A DNA stretch of 64,000 nucleotides, from positions 1 through 64,000 of the forward strand of contig WSNO01000007.1 in assembly GCA_009773415.1 (NCBI GenBank), written 5' to 3'. Made by a program: the position numbers and the translations under genes. Positions within the stretch are counted from its first letter, which is position 1. Each line of letters starts with the position of its first letter. The notes beneath the pieces were generated by a model, which was not told where the DNA came from, made no database searches, and was given only the letters and a program-made list of their open reading frames with translations. This document shows, piece after piece, positions 17,250 through 26,678 of this stretch. This DNA comes from Nitrospirota bacterium. Its GTDB lineage: Bacteria > Nitrospirota > Thermodesulfovibrionia > Thermodesulfovibrionales > Dissulfurispiraceae.

Positions 17250-17340
17250 CCGTTCCCTACGCCAGTATTACCTGAATCAGGTTCGCGGGGTCTTTCCCGA
17301 TACCGGGAAACTCTCAGGCCGTAACCTCCCCCAGGGACGT
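17250..17340 (-). promoter_or_regulatory. TPP riboswitch (THI element)
   Basis: Read on the minus strand, the element contains the conserved CTGAGA box, ACCCCGCGAACCTGAT, and the block ACTGGCGTAGGGAA, which together identify the thiamine pyrophosphate aptamer. It stands upstream of thiS-thiE-thiC. The hairpin at 17193-17230 follows directly. Bound TPP is expected to shut off the operon. Confidence 0.93.
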
Positions 17341-17344
17341 ACTA

Positions 17345-17373
17345 CTTTAAAATGCCAGGTTTTTAAAAGTCAA
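17345..17373 (-). promoter_or_regulatory. Promoter of the thi operon
   Basis: TTGACT (17373-17368), a 17-base spacer and TTAAAG (17350-17345) on the minus strand lie immediately before the riboswitch aptamer, which would start close to the 5' end of the RNA. Confidence 0.5.
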
Positions 17374-17481
17374 ACAGATCCAGAAAGTCAGCTCGGGGCA
17401 ATGAGTTCAAAAGGACCGCTGATCAAAAAATGCTTCCCTTTTCGCACTGACTCGTGCCAAGCACAAAGCTGCACGCTCGTA

Positions 17482-19059
17482 CTACTTTCTGACGGTCTCC
17501 TCTACTCTCTCTTCAGCCTGTCGCACACGAACCCGCTTGCCCTTCACCATTATTTCGTTGAGCGAGCCGATAATGAGATCCGCAATTTCGGCGGGCACTT
17601 CGACAAAGGTAAACTTGTCGAAAACCTTGATAGAACCGATTTTTGAAGACGGCACCTTCGCCTCCTGCGCAATCGATTGGACAATATCAGGAATGCGGAT
17701 ATTATCCTTCCGCCCGATAGTCATGAACAGTCTCACCTTGCCTCGATCAGAACTTCGACCAAATGATGAGATCTCTTCGGAAGTCCGTGGTTCCCCGTAT
17801 GCGGTGAAGAGCGCTGCCGCCGCAATATCGCTAAAACTGAACTCTCCGGACAGGGACTCCACGACAGAAAGAAAACTCTGATGGCGATTCTCGCGTATTA
17901 CATCGGCAAGTTCCGCAGCAACGCTCTTTTCCCGGGCGCGCAGAGCATCTTCAAGAGAGGGCAATTTTTTTCTGCTGATAGTCGTTTTTGCAGACCGCTC
18001 GATTAACCGCAGTGAGTTATATTCTCGCGGCGTTACAAAAGTAATGGCGATTCCAGATTTTCCTGCGCGGCCCGTGCGGCCGATACGATGCACATAACTT
18101 TCAGGATTCTGCGGGATGCTGTAATTGATTACATGGCTGACATTCTGGATATCCAGTCCGCGGGCCGCGACATCAGTTGCTACGAGGATATCGATCTTGC
18201 CCTTTCTGAACTTGTCCATCACTTCATCACGCCGTGCCTGCGTGTAATCACCGTGCAGGGCGCTCGCATTGTAGCCAATCTGCTGTAGTTTTCCGCAGAG
18301 CTCGTCAACGTCCTTCTTCGTGTGGCAGAAGATGAGGGTCAGCTCTGTGTCCTCCACATCGAGAAGGCGGGCAAGCGCCTCAATCTTCTCATGCATTCTC
18401 ACTTCATAAAATACCTGCTTGATTTCCCGAACGACCATGTCTTTCGGACTGAGACGGATCTTCTCCGGCGTTCGCATATGGCGCTTTGCAATGTCGAAGA
18501 TCGGTTCTGGCATGGTGGCCGAAAAGAGCAGCGTCTGGCGCTCGGTCGGCGTCGCTTTCAGAATTTCCTTGATGTCATCGATAAAGCCCATGTCGAGCAT
18601 CTCGTCGGATTCATCGAGAACCGCCATTTTAATGTCTGAAAGAACCAGAGTGCCGCGCCCGATGTGGTCAAGTACACGCCCGGGTGTGCCGACAATAACA
18701 TCAACGCCACGACGCATCGCCTTAATCTGATTCAGGATTGATGCCCCTCCATATACCGGCAACGCCAGAATTCGCTTGTATTTTCCAATCCTGTTTATTT
18801 CCTCCGCCACCTGCATGGCAAGCTCGCGGGTAGGTTCGAGAATGAGCGCAAAGGGCTTTTTTCCCTTCACGCAACGATCTGCAATTGGAATGCCGAATGC
18901 TGCAGTCTTTCCGGTGCCGGTCTGGGCCTGCCCGATTACATCTTTTCCATCAAGAATTAACGGAATGGTACCGGCCTGGATCGGTGTCGGCTCTTCAAAC
19001 CCCATCGCCACGATGGACTTGAGGGTTTCCTTCGATAAACCTAACTCTTCAAACGTCAT
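17482..19059 (-). CDS. DEAD-box ATP-dependent RNA helicase with DbpA-type RNA-binding domain
   Basis: The 525-residue protein remodels RNA, probably in ribosome assembly or cold-stress mRNA decay. Helicase motifs run in order: Q motif (PTPIQ), AQTGTGKTAA, PTRELA, TPGR, DESD instead of the usual DEAD, SAT, and HRIGRTGRAGKSG. A DbpA-like RNA-recognition domain occupies about residues 440-515 (RLFMTIGRKDNIRIPDIV). This layout matches CsdA/DeaD proteins, so deaD is likely. The motif II variant DESD is tolerated in several family members. It stands alone on its strand. Confidence 0.92.
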   Translation of the reverse strand: MTFEELGLSKETLKSIVAMGFEEPTPIQAGTIPLILDGKDVIGQAQTGTGKTAAFGIPIADRCVKGKKPFALILEPTRELAMQVAEEINRIGKYKRILALPVYGGASILNQIKAMRRGVDVIVGTPGRVLDHIGRGTLVLSDIKMAVLDESDEMLDMGFIDDIKEILKATPTERQTLLFSATMPEPIFDIAKRHMRTPEKIRLSPKDMVVREIKQVFYEVRMHEKIEALARLLDVEDTELTLIFCHTKKDVDELCGKLQQIGYNASALHGDYTQARRDEVMDKFRKGKIDILVATDVAARGLDIQNVSHVINYSIPQNPESYVHRIGRTGRAGKSGIAITFVTPREYNSLRLIERSAKTTISRKKLPSLEDALRAREKSVAAELADVIRENRHQSFLSVVESLSGEFSFSDIAAAALFTAYGEPRTSEEISSFGRSSDRGKVRLFMTIGRKDNIRIPDIVQSIAQEAKVPSSKIGSIKVFDKFTFVEVPAEIADLIIGSLNEIMVKGKRVRVRQAEERVEETVRK

Positions 19060-19171
19060 TTACTGCTTCCTTTCTCTGCTCGAAATGGAATCGGATTGCA
19101 TTACATAGTGATTAACCGATTCACTGATAACTTATATATTAGCTTCTTTTCAGATGCTTCTGCAAATCGGT

Positions 19172-19199
19172 TTGACAAAGAGCCGGGTTATTAGATAAT
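19172..19199 (+). promoter_or_regulatory. Promoter of glyQS
   Basis: TTGACA (19172-19177), a 16-base spacer and GATAAT (19194-19199) lie about 60 bases before the glyQ start, which has AGGAA as a modest ribosome site. Confidence 0.6.
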
Positions 19200-19258
19200 A
19201 TGAGTGCTCAATTTTAAGCGCGTATGCGCCGGGTTGCAGCAAAAAACACAGGAAATTC

Positions 19259-20134
19259 ATGTACTTTCAGGATATCATCACAAAGCTCAACGATTACTGG
19301 GCAAAGAAGGGCTGCCTTCTGCTCCACCCGTACGACCTTGAGGTCGGTGCGGGAACGTTTCATCCCGCCACTTTTTTTCGGGTTATCGGTCCGGAGCCGT
19401 GGAAAGTCGCCTACGTTGAACCCTGCAGACGCCCGACCGACGGACGTTACGGTGAAAATCCGAACCGCCTTCAGCATTATTATCAGTATCAGGTGATTCT
19501 GAAACCGTCTCCGCTGGAAAGCCAGGAGTTGTACCTTGATAGCCTTTCCGCGCTCGGTCTTGAGGCAACCAGGCATGATATCAGGTTCGTTGAAGATGAC
19601 TGGGAGTCGCCAACACTTGGCGCATGGGGTCTCGGCTGGGAAGTCTGGCTGGACGGCATGGAAGTCACCCAGTTTACGTATTTTCAGCAGGTCGGCGGCA
19701 TCGATCTGAAACCGATCTCAGTTGAGCTGACCTACGGACTTGAGCGCATTGCCATGTACTTGCAGGATATTGACAATATTTTCGAAATCCAATGGGCAAA
19801 AGGCATAAAATACGGTGAAGTTCACAAGCAGGAGGAAATTGAATTTTCGCGTTTCAATTTTGACGAATCCAACGTTGATTTGCTCATCAACCAGTTTGAC
19901 TGGTACGAAAAAGAGGCGCGCCGCCTGAATGCAATCGGGCTTCTCATGCCATCGTATGAATACTGTCTAAAGTGCTCGCACACCTTTAATCTGCTTGATG
20001 CACGCGGAGTTATCTCGGTTACGGAGCGGACGAAATATATCGGCCGCGTCAGAGGGCTCGCGAAACTCTGTGCGGAGGCATATCTGAAGCAGCGCGAAGA
20101 TATGGGCTTCCCGATGATGCCGAAAAGCGAATAA
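19259..20134 (+). CDS. glyQ: Glycyl-tRNA synthetase alpha subunit
   Basis: The 291-residue alpha subunit holds the aminoacylation active site of the bacterial alpha2beta2 enzyme. [35 protein letters not shown] and [17 protein letters not shown] are diagnostic. The two-subunit form distinguishes this organism from those with the single-chain GlyRS. glyS follows after 6 bases. Confidence 0.97.
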   Translation: MYFQDIITKLNDYWAKKGCLLLHPYDLEVGAGTFHPATFFRVIGPEPWKVAYVEPCRRPTDGRYGENPNRLQHYYQYQVILKPSPLESQELYLDSLSALGLEATRHDIRFVEDDWESPTLGAWGLGWEVWLDGMEVTQFTYFQQVGGIDLKPISVELTYGLERIAMYLQDIDNIFEIQWAKGIKYGEVHKQEEIEFSRFNFDESNVDLLINQFDWYEKEARRLNAIGLLMPSYEYCLKCSHTFNLLDARGVISVTERTKYIGRVRGLAKLCAEAYLKQREDMGFPMMPKSE

Positions 20135-20140
20135 ACAACA

Positions 20141-22219
20141 ATGACAACCGCACCTGAAAATATATATCCCTGGCTTCTGCTTGAAATCGGCACCGAAGAA
20201 ATCCCTGCCCGGTTTCTGCCTCATGCCATCGAGCGCCTCAAGGAACTTTCCGAAGCCCTATTCAGCGAATACCGCATTCCGTGCGGTCGGCTCCGGGCAT
20301 ATGGAACACCGCGTCGCCTGGTCCTCATTTCCGAGCTTGCGCCAAGCCAGATAGAAAATGAGAAGGAGGTCTGGGGCCCACCTGTCAGTGTTGCCTTCGA
20401 TACCGACGGCAATCCGACAAAGGCAGCTGAAGCATTTGCCCGCTCAACAGGGATTGAAGTCTTCCAGCTTGAGCGCAGGGAAAAAGGGAAAGGCTTCTAT
20501 CTCTTTGCACAGGTAAAAGAGGCGTCCAATTCGACCGTCGGGCTCCTGCCGGAACTCCTGCCGAAGATTATTCTTGCGCTGAACTTCCCGAAGTCCATGC
20601 GGTGGGGAAACAGTGAAATGCGTTTTGCCCGACCGATTCATTGGATCCTCGCAATGTATCAAAATGAGCGCGTCAAGTTTGAAATCGAAGGCATTAAAAG
20701 CAAGGCACTTACCCGGGGGCACCGGTTCCTCTCTCCGGCTGCGTTTGAAGTGAAGGAGGATCGCGCCTATATTAACCTGCTCAGAAACAATCTGGTCGTC
20801 GTCGACCCTGACGAACGGAAAAAGATGATTCTCGAGGGAGCTCTCAAGCTGACTGAGAGCGTTGACGGTGTGCTGGTAGAAGACGATGCGTTGCTGACTC
20901 ATGTTGTCTTTCTTGTCGAATATCCGCTGCCGGTGCTCGGGACGTTTGACCCTGAGTATCTTTCATTGCCGGAAGAACTACTTATCACCGTCATGAAAGA
21001 CCACCAGAAGTATTTTGCTGTCCGCGGCAATGATCGCAGGCTGACCAACCATTTCATAGTCGTCGGCAACACCCGTTCGGACAATGCCGACGTCGTCAAA
21101 AAAGGCGCCGAGAAAGTCCTGCGCGCCCGCTTTGAAGATGCGCGTTTTTACTTTAAATCCGACAGAAAGACCACGATAGCGGAACGACAGGAAAAACTGA
21201 AAAGTGTTACCTTTCATGCAAAACTGGGAACCGTTCATGAAAAGGCGCTGCGCATTGCTTCGATAGCCCGATTCATTGCCGAGAAATGCAGCCCTTCAAA
21301 AGCAGCTGAAGCTGAATGTGCCGCCCTCATCTGCAAAAACGACCTTGTTGCCGGAGTTGTATTTGAGTTTCCGGAGCTTCAGGGCGTCATGGCAAGCTAC
21401 TATGCGGCTGAAACAGCTGAATATAGTGCGGAAGCCGTTCATGCGCTTCGAGAACAGTATCTGCCTGCGTTTTCGGGTGACCACACTCCCGAAACTGACC
21501 TTGGTGCAGTGCTGAGTCTTGCCGATAAGTTTGACAACGTCGCGTCATTCTTCATGATTGGCCTTTCTCCAAGCGGCACTGAAGACCCCTTTGCGCTCCG
21601 CAGACAGGTTATCGGGATTATCGCAATTCTTTCACAGATTGATTGCAACCTGCGCGTTGCGGATATTCTGGAAAAGGCTCTGCAGGCATATCCCGGATGT
21701 GACAAGGCAAAAATCATTGACGACGTGCTGAAGTTCTTTGAACAGCGGCTGGATCCGCTGCTTCAGTCACACGGCTATGCGTACGATATAGTCGCAGCTG
21801 TTATCGGCTTTGTGCGAACTGAACCGGTATCCTCAATGCGCGCCCGGGCGGATGCACTCGTTGAACTCAAAAAAACAGATGGCTATGAGTCTTTTCTGCA
21901 GCTTATAAGGCGGGTGAACAACATCGCCCCGAAGAGGCCGATGCCTGAGGTGAGGGCGGAACTGTTTGTGCAGGATGAAGAAAAAATCCTCTGGTCTGAG
22001 TTCCTGCTGGCGAAACCATCTATCGATGCAGCGGTTGCCGCCGCGAAATATGCGCAGGCGATTGAAATTATCAAAACCCTGGCTTCGCCTGTCAACATCT
22101 TTTTCGATAAAGTACTGGTTATGGATAAAGACGAAACAATGAAGGAAAATCGTCTCGCCCTGATTCAGGCACTTCAGGAAACCGCTTTCTCCGTTGCCGA
22201 CTTTTCAAAGTTGGCCTGA
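20141..22219 (+). CDS. glyS: Glycyl-tRNA synthetase beta subunit
   Basis: The 692-residue beta subunit binds tRNA-Gly. The N-terminal LLLEIGTEEIPARFLP, then FPKSMRWG, FARPIHWI, TRGHRFL and the ALREQYLPAFSGD and DPFALRRQVIGI segments match the family along its full length. An HD-like region lies mid-protein and an anticodon-binding-like domain at the C-terminus. It is coupled to glyQ. Confidence 0.97.
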   Translation: MTTAPENIYPWLLLEIGTEEIPARFLPHAIERLKELSEALFSEYRIPCGRLRAYGTPRRLVLISELAPSQIENEKEVWGPPVSVAFDTDGNPTKAAEAFARSTGIEVFQLERREKGKGFYLFAQVKEASNSTVGLLPELLPKIILALNFPKSMRWGNSEMRFARPIHWILAMYQNERVKFEIEGIKSKALTRGHRFLSPAAFEVKEDRAYINLLRNNLVVVDPDERKKMILEGALKLTESVDGVLVEDDALLTHVVFLVEYPLPVLGTFDPEYLSLPEELLITVMKDHQKYFAVRGNDRRLTNHFIVVGNTRSDNADVVKKGAEKVLRARFEDARFYFKSDRKTTIAERQEKLKSVTFHAKLGTVHEKALRIASIARFIAEKCSPSKAAEAECAALICKNDLVAGVVFEFPELQGVMASYYAAETAEYSAEAVHALREQYLPAFSGDHTPETDLGAVLSLADKFDNVASFFMIGLSPSGTEDPFALRRQVIGIIAILSQIDCNLRVADILEKALQAYPGCDKAKIIDDVLKFFEQRLDPLLQSHGYAYDIVAAVIGFVRTEPVSSMRARADALVELKKTDGYESFLQLIRRVNNIAPKRPMPEVRAELFVQDEEKILWSEFLLAKPSIDAAVAAAKYAQAIEIIKTLASPVNIFFDKVLVMDKDETMKENRLALIQALQETAFSVADFSKLA

Positions 22220-22259
22220 GACTCCGGAATCTTCTTGATGCCGCCGTGCAGAACATACC

Positions 22260-22697
22260 ATGAGCTCTGTTCTGAATGATGCTCGGCTGACGATCCTCTT
22301 CCGCATATTTCTTATCTGCTATAGCATTCTTGCGGTTTTTTTCGCCTTCGCATTTATTGAAAGCATCCTTGCGGTCAGCAGGGGAGCCGATGTTAGCGGC
22401 TATATAGAGGATCTGATCAGCTTTCCGCTCTACTTGCTTATTATATGGGGTCTCAAGCTGAGACGGAGTTGGGTTCGGCCTCTGATATGCGGCGTTGCCT
22501 GTTTTTCGGTTCTTCAGATGCTGCTTGCCACGGTATCCGGGGAGCTGCTGAAAGCTGCCGCAAATCCGGTTGCTGCTGTCTTTATCTATCTGTTCAATGG
22601 ACTGTTCATTCTTTTCTATGCGTACCAGCTCTATTTCTTTTCACGAAGTGATGTAAAAGTTTTTTGCAAAACGGATCTGACTGCCTCATCCCGATGA
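22260..22697 (+). CDS. Small integral membrane protein, function unknown
   Basis: I do not recognise this 145-residue protein. Four hydrophobic helices are visible, at about residues 13-35, 50-66, 73-94 and 104-126, with a short basic segment (LKLRRSW) between the second and third, consistent with a polytopic inner-membrane protein. It begins 40 bases after glyS on the same strand without a clear ribosome site and could be cotranscribed. It converges on the glycosyltransferase gene. Confidence 0.6.
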   Translation: MSSVLNDARLTILFRIFLICYSILAVFFAFAFIESILAVSRGADVSGYIEDLISFPLYLLIIWGLKLRRSWVRPLICGVACFSVLQMLLATVSGELLKAAANPVAAVFIYLFNGLFILFYAYQLYFFSRSDVKVFCKTDLTASSR

Positions 22698-22808
22698 TAA
22701 CTGCCACACATCAGAAAGCGCGCATGCTGATGTGAAGGATCGCTTCAGCATTCCCGCACCCTTCAAGGCTGTTGCCCACAGCATCTGCCGTGCCGCTCTG
22801 AAAGCTCC

Positions 22809-24041
22809 TCATTCCCTCCATGCCCATGCCAGGCGATCCCTGAGTGATTGGGTCAAACGTTGCGTGAACACTCCGAAGGCACTTTCGCTGCAGGGAGAAA
22901 GGCAGGAATCCTTGCCGATCAGATACCGGTTTCCTCGCCATATCACCGTCTGACTTAACAGTGGAATGAACCAGATACATCCAATAATGAAATCCTTAAC
23001 TGGAACCAGAAGATAGCGTGAAGGTTTCATATCACAGTCTATGGAGCGCGCAAGCAGATAGTCGCCAAGTATTTTCATGCTTCCGACAAGAGCAGCTGTC
23101 AGGACGGTGATTTCATTAGCAGTCCAGAAGACAATGGGCAGGCAGGATACAAACACGGGATTTCCGATAAGCTCAGAGACATATCTTAAACCGCCGATCT
23201 TCCACCGCAGTTTTCCCCAGCGGGTATGACGGTTCAGAAACTTCTTCATGCTCCAGAATTCATTGACATTATTGATTAAATGCGTAGAAAGCACGACTTT
23301 TTTGCCCGCATCATGCATTCTTTTCCCGATCACATAATCTTCTGCAAGCACATCCCTCACTGCCGATAAGCCGCCCACTGCTTCCAGGTCCGTGCGACGC
23401 ATCAGCATGGATTTGCCGATAACGCACGGCATCTTCAGTATCCTGTCAAGCATACAAACACTTCCGACAATAAACGAGTTCAGATGAAGATTTTCGAAGA
23501 TTGCCCCCCACGAGCGACCTCCGGTGCCGCGTATCATGTTGCTTACAATCCCGACACCAGGATCGGCCATGTGCTGAGCAATCACTGTCAGATAGTTCCT
23601 TTCAACAAGCACATTGCTGTCGCTGATTAAGACATAGGGATGCTTTGCACGCGCATACGCAGGTGCAAGATTGTTCACCTTCGGGTTCAGCCCGAAAGCA
23701 GATCTCTCCACATGGATAGTTATATCCAGATGGGAATACTTGTCCCGGATTTTTGATGCTATCCTGAACGCCGGATCATTGTTGTCCTGCAGGGTGAAAA
23801 TGATCTCATATTGCGGATAGTCTAACTGGCAGAAACTTGCCAGATTGTCGAAAAGACTGTCGTCAAGTCCTTTCAGAGGCTTCAGGATAGTAACAGGCGG
23901 CCTAAAATTCCCGGCAACCGGATCTGTCATATTACAGTTCTTTCCAGACTCACGCGCCGCACTGTGAACCGCAAAAAACTGCAGCACATAGCCGACAAAG
24001 CCCAGCATCACGAAGATGCTGCACACTGCATAAAACTCCAT
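22809..24041 (-). CDS. Membrane glycosyltransferase, GT2/GT21 type, HpnI-like
   Basis: The 410-residue protein resembles ceramide glucosyltransferases and HpnI, which adds N-acetylglucosamine to bacteriohopanetetrol. An N-terminal membrane helix (residues 5-25) precedes the catalytic domain with PPVTILKPLKGLDD, a SDSN site in place of DxD, the LAEDYVIG Asp, and RHTRWGKLRW as the (Q/R)XXRW motif. Two or three membrane helices follow from about residue 290. No hopanoid genes (hpnH, hpnK, shc) are in the window, so the acceptor lipid is uncertain. It is cotranscribed with the PHP protein. Confidence 0.82.
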   Translation of the reverse strand: MEFYAVCSIFVMLGFVGYVLQFFAVHSAARESGKNCNMTDPVAGNFRPPVTILKPLKGLDDSLFDNLASFCQLDYPQYEIIFTLQDNNDPAFRIASKIRDKYSHLDITIHVERSAFGLNPKVNNLAPAYARAKHPYVLISDSNVLVERNYLTVIAQHMADPGVGIVSNMIRGTGGRSWGAIFENLHLNSFIVGSVCMLDRILKMPCVIGKSMLMRRTDLEAVGGLSAVRDVLAEDYVIGKRMHDAGKKVVLSTHLINNVNEFWSMKKFLNRHTRWGKLRWKIGGLRYVSELIGNPVFVSCLPIVFWTANEITVLTAALVGSMKILGDYLLARSIDCDMKPSRYLLVPVKDFIIGCIWFIPLLSQTVIWRGNRYLIGKDSCLSPCSESAFGVFTQRLTQSLRDRLAWAWRE

Positions 24042-24065
24042 GTTTCCCTCCCCTATGATGAATTT

Positions 24066-24755
24066 TCAATTGCGAAAGAGCGTGATCGCAACGCCTCTGT
24101 TGTGTCTGATACAGCTTTTTACCGCACTCACTTCTTTTCTGCAATTCAGTAACGTTTTCCATGAATAAATATGGCGGGCCTTGTGAAAATCGCTGTTTGC
24201 AATATATGGATACTGCTTCATGCCGATGACACTAAAGACATCATCGCGGTTTGCGACTTCCCATGCATCGATGTATTTCGCATATTTTTCGCGATTGTTC
24301 CAGAGATAATAGGTGTTTTTGCTCATCCCCGACATGGCATGGGGATGGCAGGCTACTGTCAACGCTTTCTGGCGCTTTGCTTCAAGAAAAATCTTCTCAT
24401 AGCTCCAGTCTGCGGGAATAAAATTTTTTACATCAAGGATCAGCATATGAGCAGACTTCTCCCGGGAAATGTAGTTTTTGCTGATTTCAATGCCGGGGAT
24501 GACCAGCATTCCGTATTTGTTCCACGCTCGGACTGCCTCATCCCGAACAGCTTGCAAGTATGTATCAAATGTTTTTTCTGTCACAGAATACTGAAAGCGG
24601 TGGGCGATTGCTCCAATAGTGCTGTCGGTGTTTACGACGTGGTCGGTCACTGCTATCACGTCGAATCCGGACTGGCCAAAAATATCGATAGTTTTTCTCA
24701 GTTCTATGGAACCGTCTGAATATGTCGTGTGAATGTGAAAATCACAGAGAAGCAT
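24066..24755 (-). CDS. PHP-domain metal-dependent phosphoesterase
   Basis: The 229-residue protein has the PHP metal site: DFHIHTTYSDGS near the start, VTDHV, IPGIEIS, VACHPHA and the late ANSDFHKA. PHP proteins hydrolyse phosphate esters such as histidinol phosphate or nucleotides, and this subgroup is unassigned. It precedes the HpnI-like glycosyltransferase by 24 bases, suggesting a shared role in lipid or envelope metabolism, which is inference. No Shine-Dalgarno is seen. A TAATCT box ends 7 bases before the ATG. Confidence 0.82.
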   Translation of the reverse strand: MLLCDFHIHTTYSDGSIELRKTIDIFGQSGFDVIAVTDHVVNTDSTIGAIAHRFQYSVTEKTFDTYLQAVRDEAVRAWNKYGMLVIPGIEISKNYISREKSAHMLILDVKNFIPADWSYEKIFLEAKRQKALTVACHPHAMSGMSKNTYYLWNNREKYAKYIDAWEVANRDDVFSVIGMKQYPYIANSDFHKARHIYSWKTLLNCRKEVSAVKSCIRHNRGVAITLFRN

Positions 24756-24829
24756 TATGAATAGATTACTGACAGCAAGTTACAGCATGATGACCCGGAT
24801 AAGAAGAATGTGTGACAGCTTCGGTCGAT

Positions 24830-24991
24830 CTACAGAACTCCCTTGATTCGGGTCACGTCCTGCCGACAGTCCGTGCGGAGCAACTCATCGATGAACTCAG
24901 AATAGGCAACCGGCAGGTTTTCTTTGATGTTATAAAAGCGATGAATACTTCTCTTCATGCCATTGCAGGAGCCGGGCAATTGAATAACCAT
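24830..24991 (-). CDS. Possible small ORF, 53 codons
   Basis: A minus-strand frame from ATG at 24991 to TAG at 24830 reads as plausible protein, with a helix-like centre (RFYNIKENLPVAYSEFIDEL). A second Met at codon 12 is an alternative start. There is no ribosome site and no family match that I recognise. It sits in a 287-base gap between the DksA-like and PHP genes. It may be chance, or a fragment of a decayed gene. Confidence 0.25.
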   Translation of the reverse strand: MVIQLPGSCNGMKRSIHRFYNIKENLPVAYSEFIDELLRTDCRQDVTRIKGVL

Positions 24992-25042
24992 CTATTTATA
25001 ACGTTCTGTCACGCGTCCACATTTCAAGCGGGGTAACGCACT

Positions 25043-25414
25043 TTACACACGCACAAGACAGCGCTCCCGGTATTCCTGACAGTCTCGGCATGCTGTCACA
25101 AATGGCAGGGCAGTGAGACGAGCGACTCCTATCTCGTCTCCGCACTCGACACAGATACCGAAGGTCCCATCGTCAATGCCGGCAAGCGCCGAATCAATCT
25201 GCCTGATAAGACGATGCTGATAGTTGAATCGTTGTGCGCTCAAGTGTTCGAGATGGTTCGATGCAGCAAAATCTCCCTCCTCGCGGCCACTGCCGATTCC
25301 TTGTCGATCCTCGCCCGACAAGAGAGATTTCATACCCTGCTGTATATTCAACACAATCTCCTCTTTTCGTTTAAGGAGTGAGACTTTTAAATCAGCGTTG
25401 ATTCCCGGCTTCAT
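25043..25414 (-). CDS. DksA/TraR-family zinc-finger protein
   Basis: This 123-residue protein has a helical N-terminus and a four-cysteine zinc finger (CVECGDEIGVARL ... CRDCQ). Such proteins bind the RNA polymerase secondary channel and modulate initiation with or without ppGpp. The acidic tip of the coiled coil is not clear here, so DksA-like activity is not certain. The ATG at 25414 is preceded by AAGGAGG. A start 8 codons earlier lies inside the glucosidase gene and lacks support. It ends a three-gene operon. Confidence 0.85.
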   Translation of the reverse strand: MKPGINADLKVSLLKRKEEIVLNIQQGMKSLLSGEDRQGIGSGREEGDFAASNHLEHLSAQRFNYQHRLIRQIDSALAGIDDGTFGICVECGDEIGVARLTALPFVTACRDCQEYRERCLVRV

Positions 25415-25424
25415 GAGATCCTCC

Positions 25425-26678
25425 TTATGGTTCGGCATGCAGTGATCTGTTGCTGATCAGATGCGCATAATACGCTGCTGCCTGCGTCCGCTTTCGTTCG
25501 AGCGTTTTAAAATCGACTTTATACAGTCCAAATCGCGAATCCAGGCCTGCCAGCCATTCATAATTGTCAATGAGCGACCACCAGAAATACCCGCGGACAT
25601 CAATACCGTTCAACATGCAGCGCTCCATGACATCGATGTGACGTTTCATGAAGCGTATTTTTTCCCGATCGTTACGCGTTGCAATGCCGTTTTCAGTAAT
25701 AATGAGCGGCACCCGCAACCGCGAAGCATAGCGCAGAACTTTCTCCAGCCCATTTGGGTGTATCTCCCATCCCATATCGGTAAGACCGAATCCGTTAATG
25801 TCGTGATGGCGCAACTCAACGCACATCCGCTTCAGCGGATTAAAGCGAAGATGAACCCGGGTATAGTAATTGACACCAAAAAAATCCAGCTTTCCCTGTA
25901 AAGGAACGCTGAAGACGATCTCGTTTCTTAATGGAAACCTAATGCGCATGTGTCCGGTCAGAAAAGCATCGATAAGGGAGTGGTTATAGAAATACTTCGC
26001 AATTCGTGCAATCACTCTGTCAATCGGATTCCATCGCCACCAAGGAGCCAATGCGGCCATATTGTGCGCTATACTGACGAGCGCGCCGGGATTTCGCGCA
26101 TGAATGGCATCATACGTGAGTGCGTGACAGATACAGATATGTTCAAGCGCCTTCAGCGCAAGGGTCGGACTCCGCAATCCCGGAGGCATACAGCCCTCAA
26201 GATAGCCGCCAAGCACAAGAACATACGGCTCGTTAAACGTAATCCAGTAGCGTACTCCTCTCAATTCCGCCAAAACGCGGTGTACGAAGCTCATGAATTT
26301 GGCAACCGATTCGGCTTCATGCCATGGATAACGCTTTGTGAACCAGAGCGGATGCGTAAAATGATGCAAGGTGAGCATCGGTTCAATACCGCTGTCGTTC
26401 AAAATATCAATAATTTTCTGATAGTGTGCCACGGCATCTGTATTCCATTCGTTTTCACGCGGCTGTATCCGGCTCCACTCAATCGAAAACCGGTATGCAT
26501 TGACGCCGAGTTCCTCCAGGAGCTTAAGGTCTTTCCGGTAAAGTACATAATGGTTCGTCACCTCAGGATTGGTAGAGAGAATCTCGTCCCATGATGCCCA
26601 ATCGGCATTCGGCGAGCCCTCCAGTTGAAAGGCCGAGGTTGCAACGCCCCACAGAAAATCGCCATTTCTGTCTGACAT
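25425..26678 (-). CDS. Glycoside hydrolase family 1 beta-glucosidase
   Basis: The 417-residue enzyme should hydrolyse beta-linked glucosides or galactosides in the cytoplasm. The acid/base Glu lies in WITFNEPYVL and the nucleophile in LIITENGIAT. FLWGVATSAFQLEG, RFSIEWSRIQP and LTLHHFTHPLW are family motifs. It has no signal peptide. Its ATG overlaps the stop of the EAL-GGDEF gene by one base, and the DksA-like gene follows after 10 bases. The link between a c-di-GMP protein and a glycosidase is unusual, and its meaning is unknown. Confidence 0.93.
   Translation of the reverse strand: MSDRNGDFLWGVATSAFQLEGSPNADWASWDEILSTNPEVTNHYVLYRKDLKLLEELGVNAYRFSIEWSRIQPRENEWNTDAVAHYQKIIDILNDSGIEPMLTLHHFTHPLWFTKRYPWHEAESVAKFMSFVHRVLAELRGVRYWITFNEPYVLVLGGYLEGCMPPGLRSPTLALKALEHICICHALTYDAIHARNPGALVSIAHNMAALAPWWRWNPIDRVIARIAKYFYNHSLIDAFLTGHMRIRFPLRNEIVFSVPLQGKLDFFGVNYYTRVHLRFNPLKRMCVELRHHDINGFGLTDMGWEIHPNGLEKVLRYASRLRVPLIITENGIATRNDREKIRFMKRHIDVMERCMLNGIDVRGYFWWSLIDNYEWLAGLDSRFGLYKVDFKTLERKRTQAAAYYAHLISNRSLHAEP

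Noticed and set aside
24812-25036. 74-codon plus-strand frame in the gap before the PHP gene
   Set aside because: No ribosome site or motif. The opposite strand gives a more protein-like, though still uncertain, frame.
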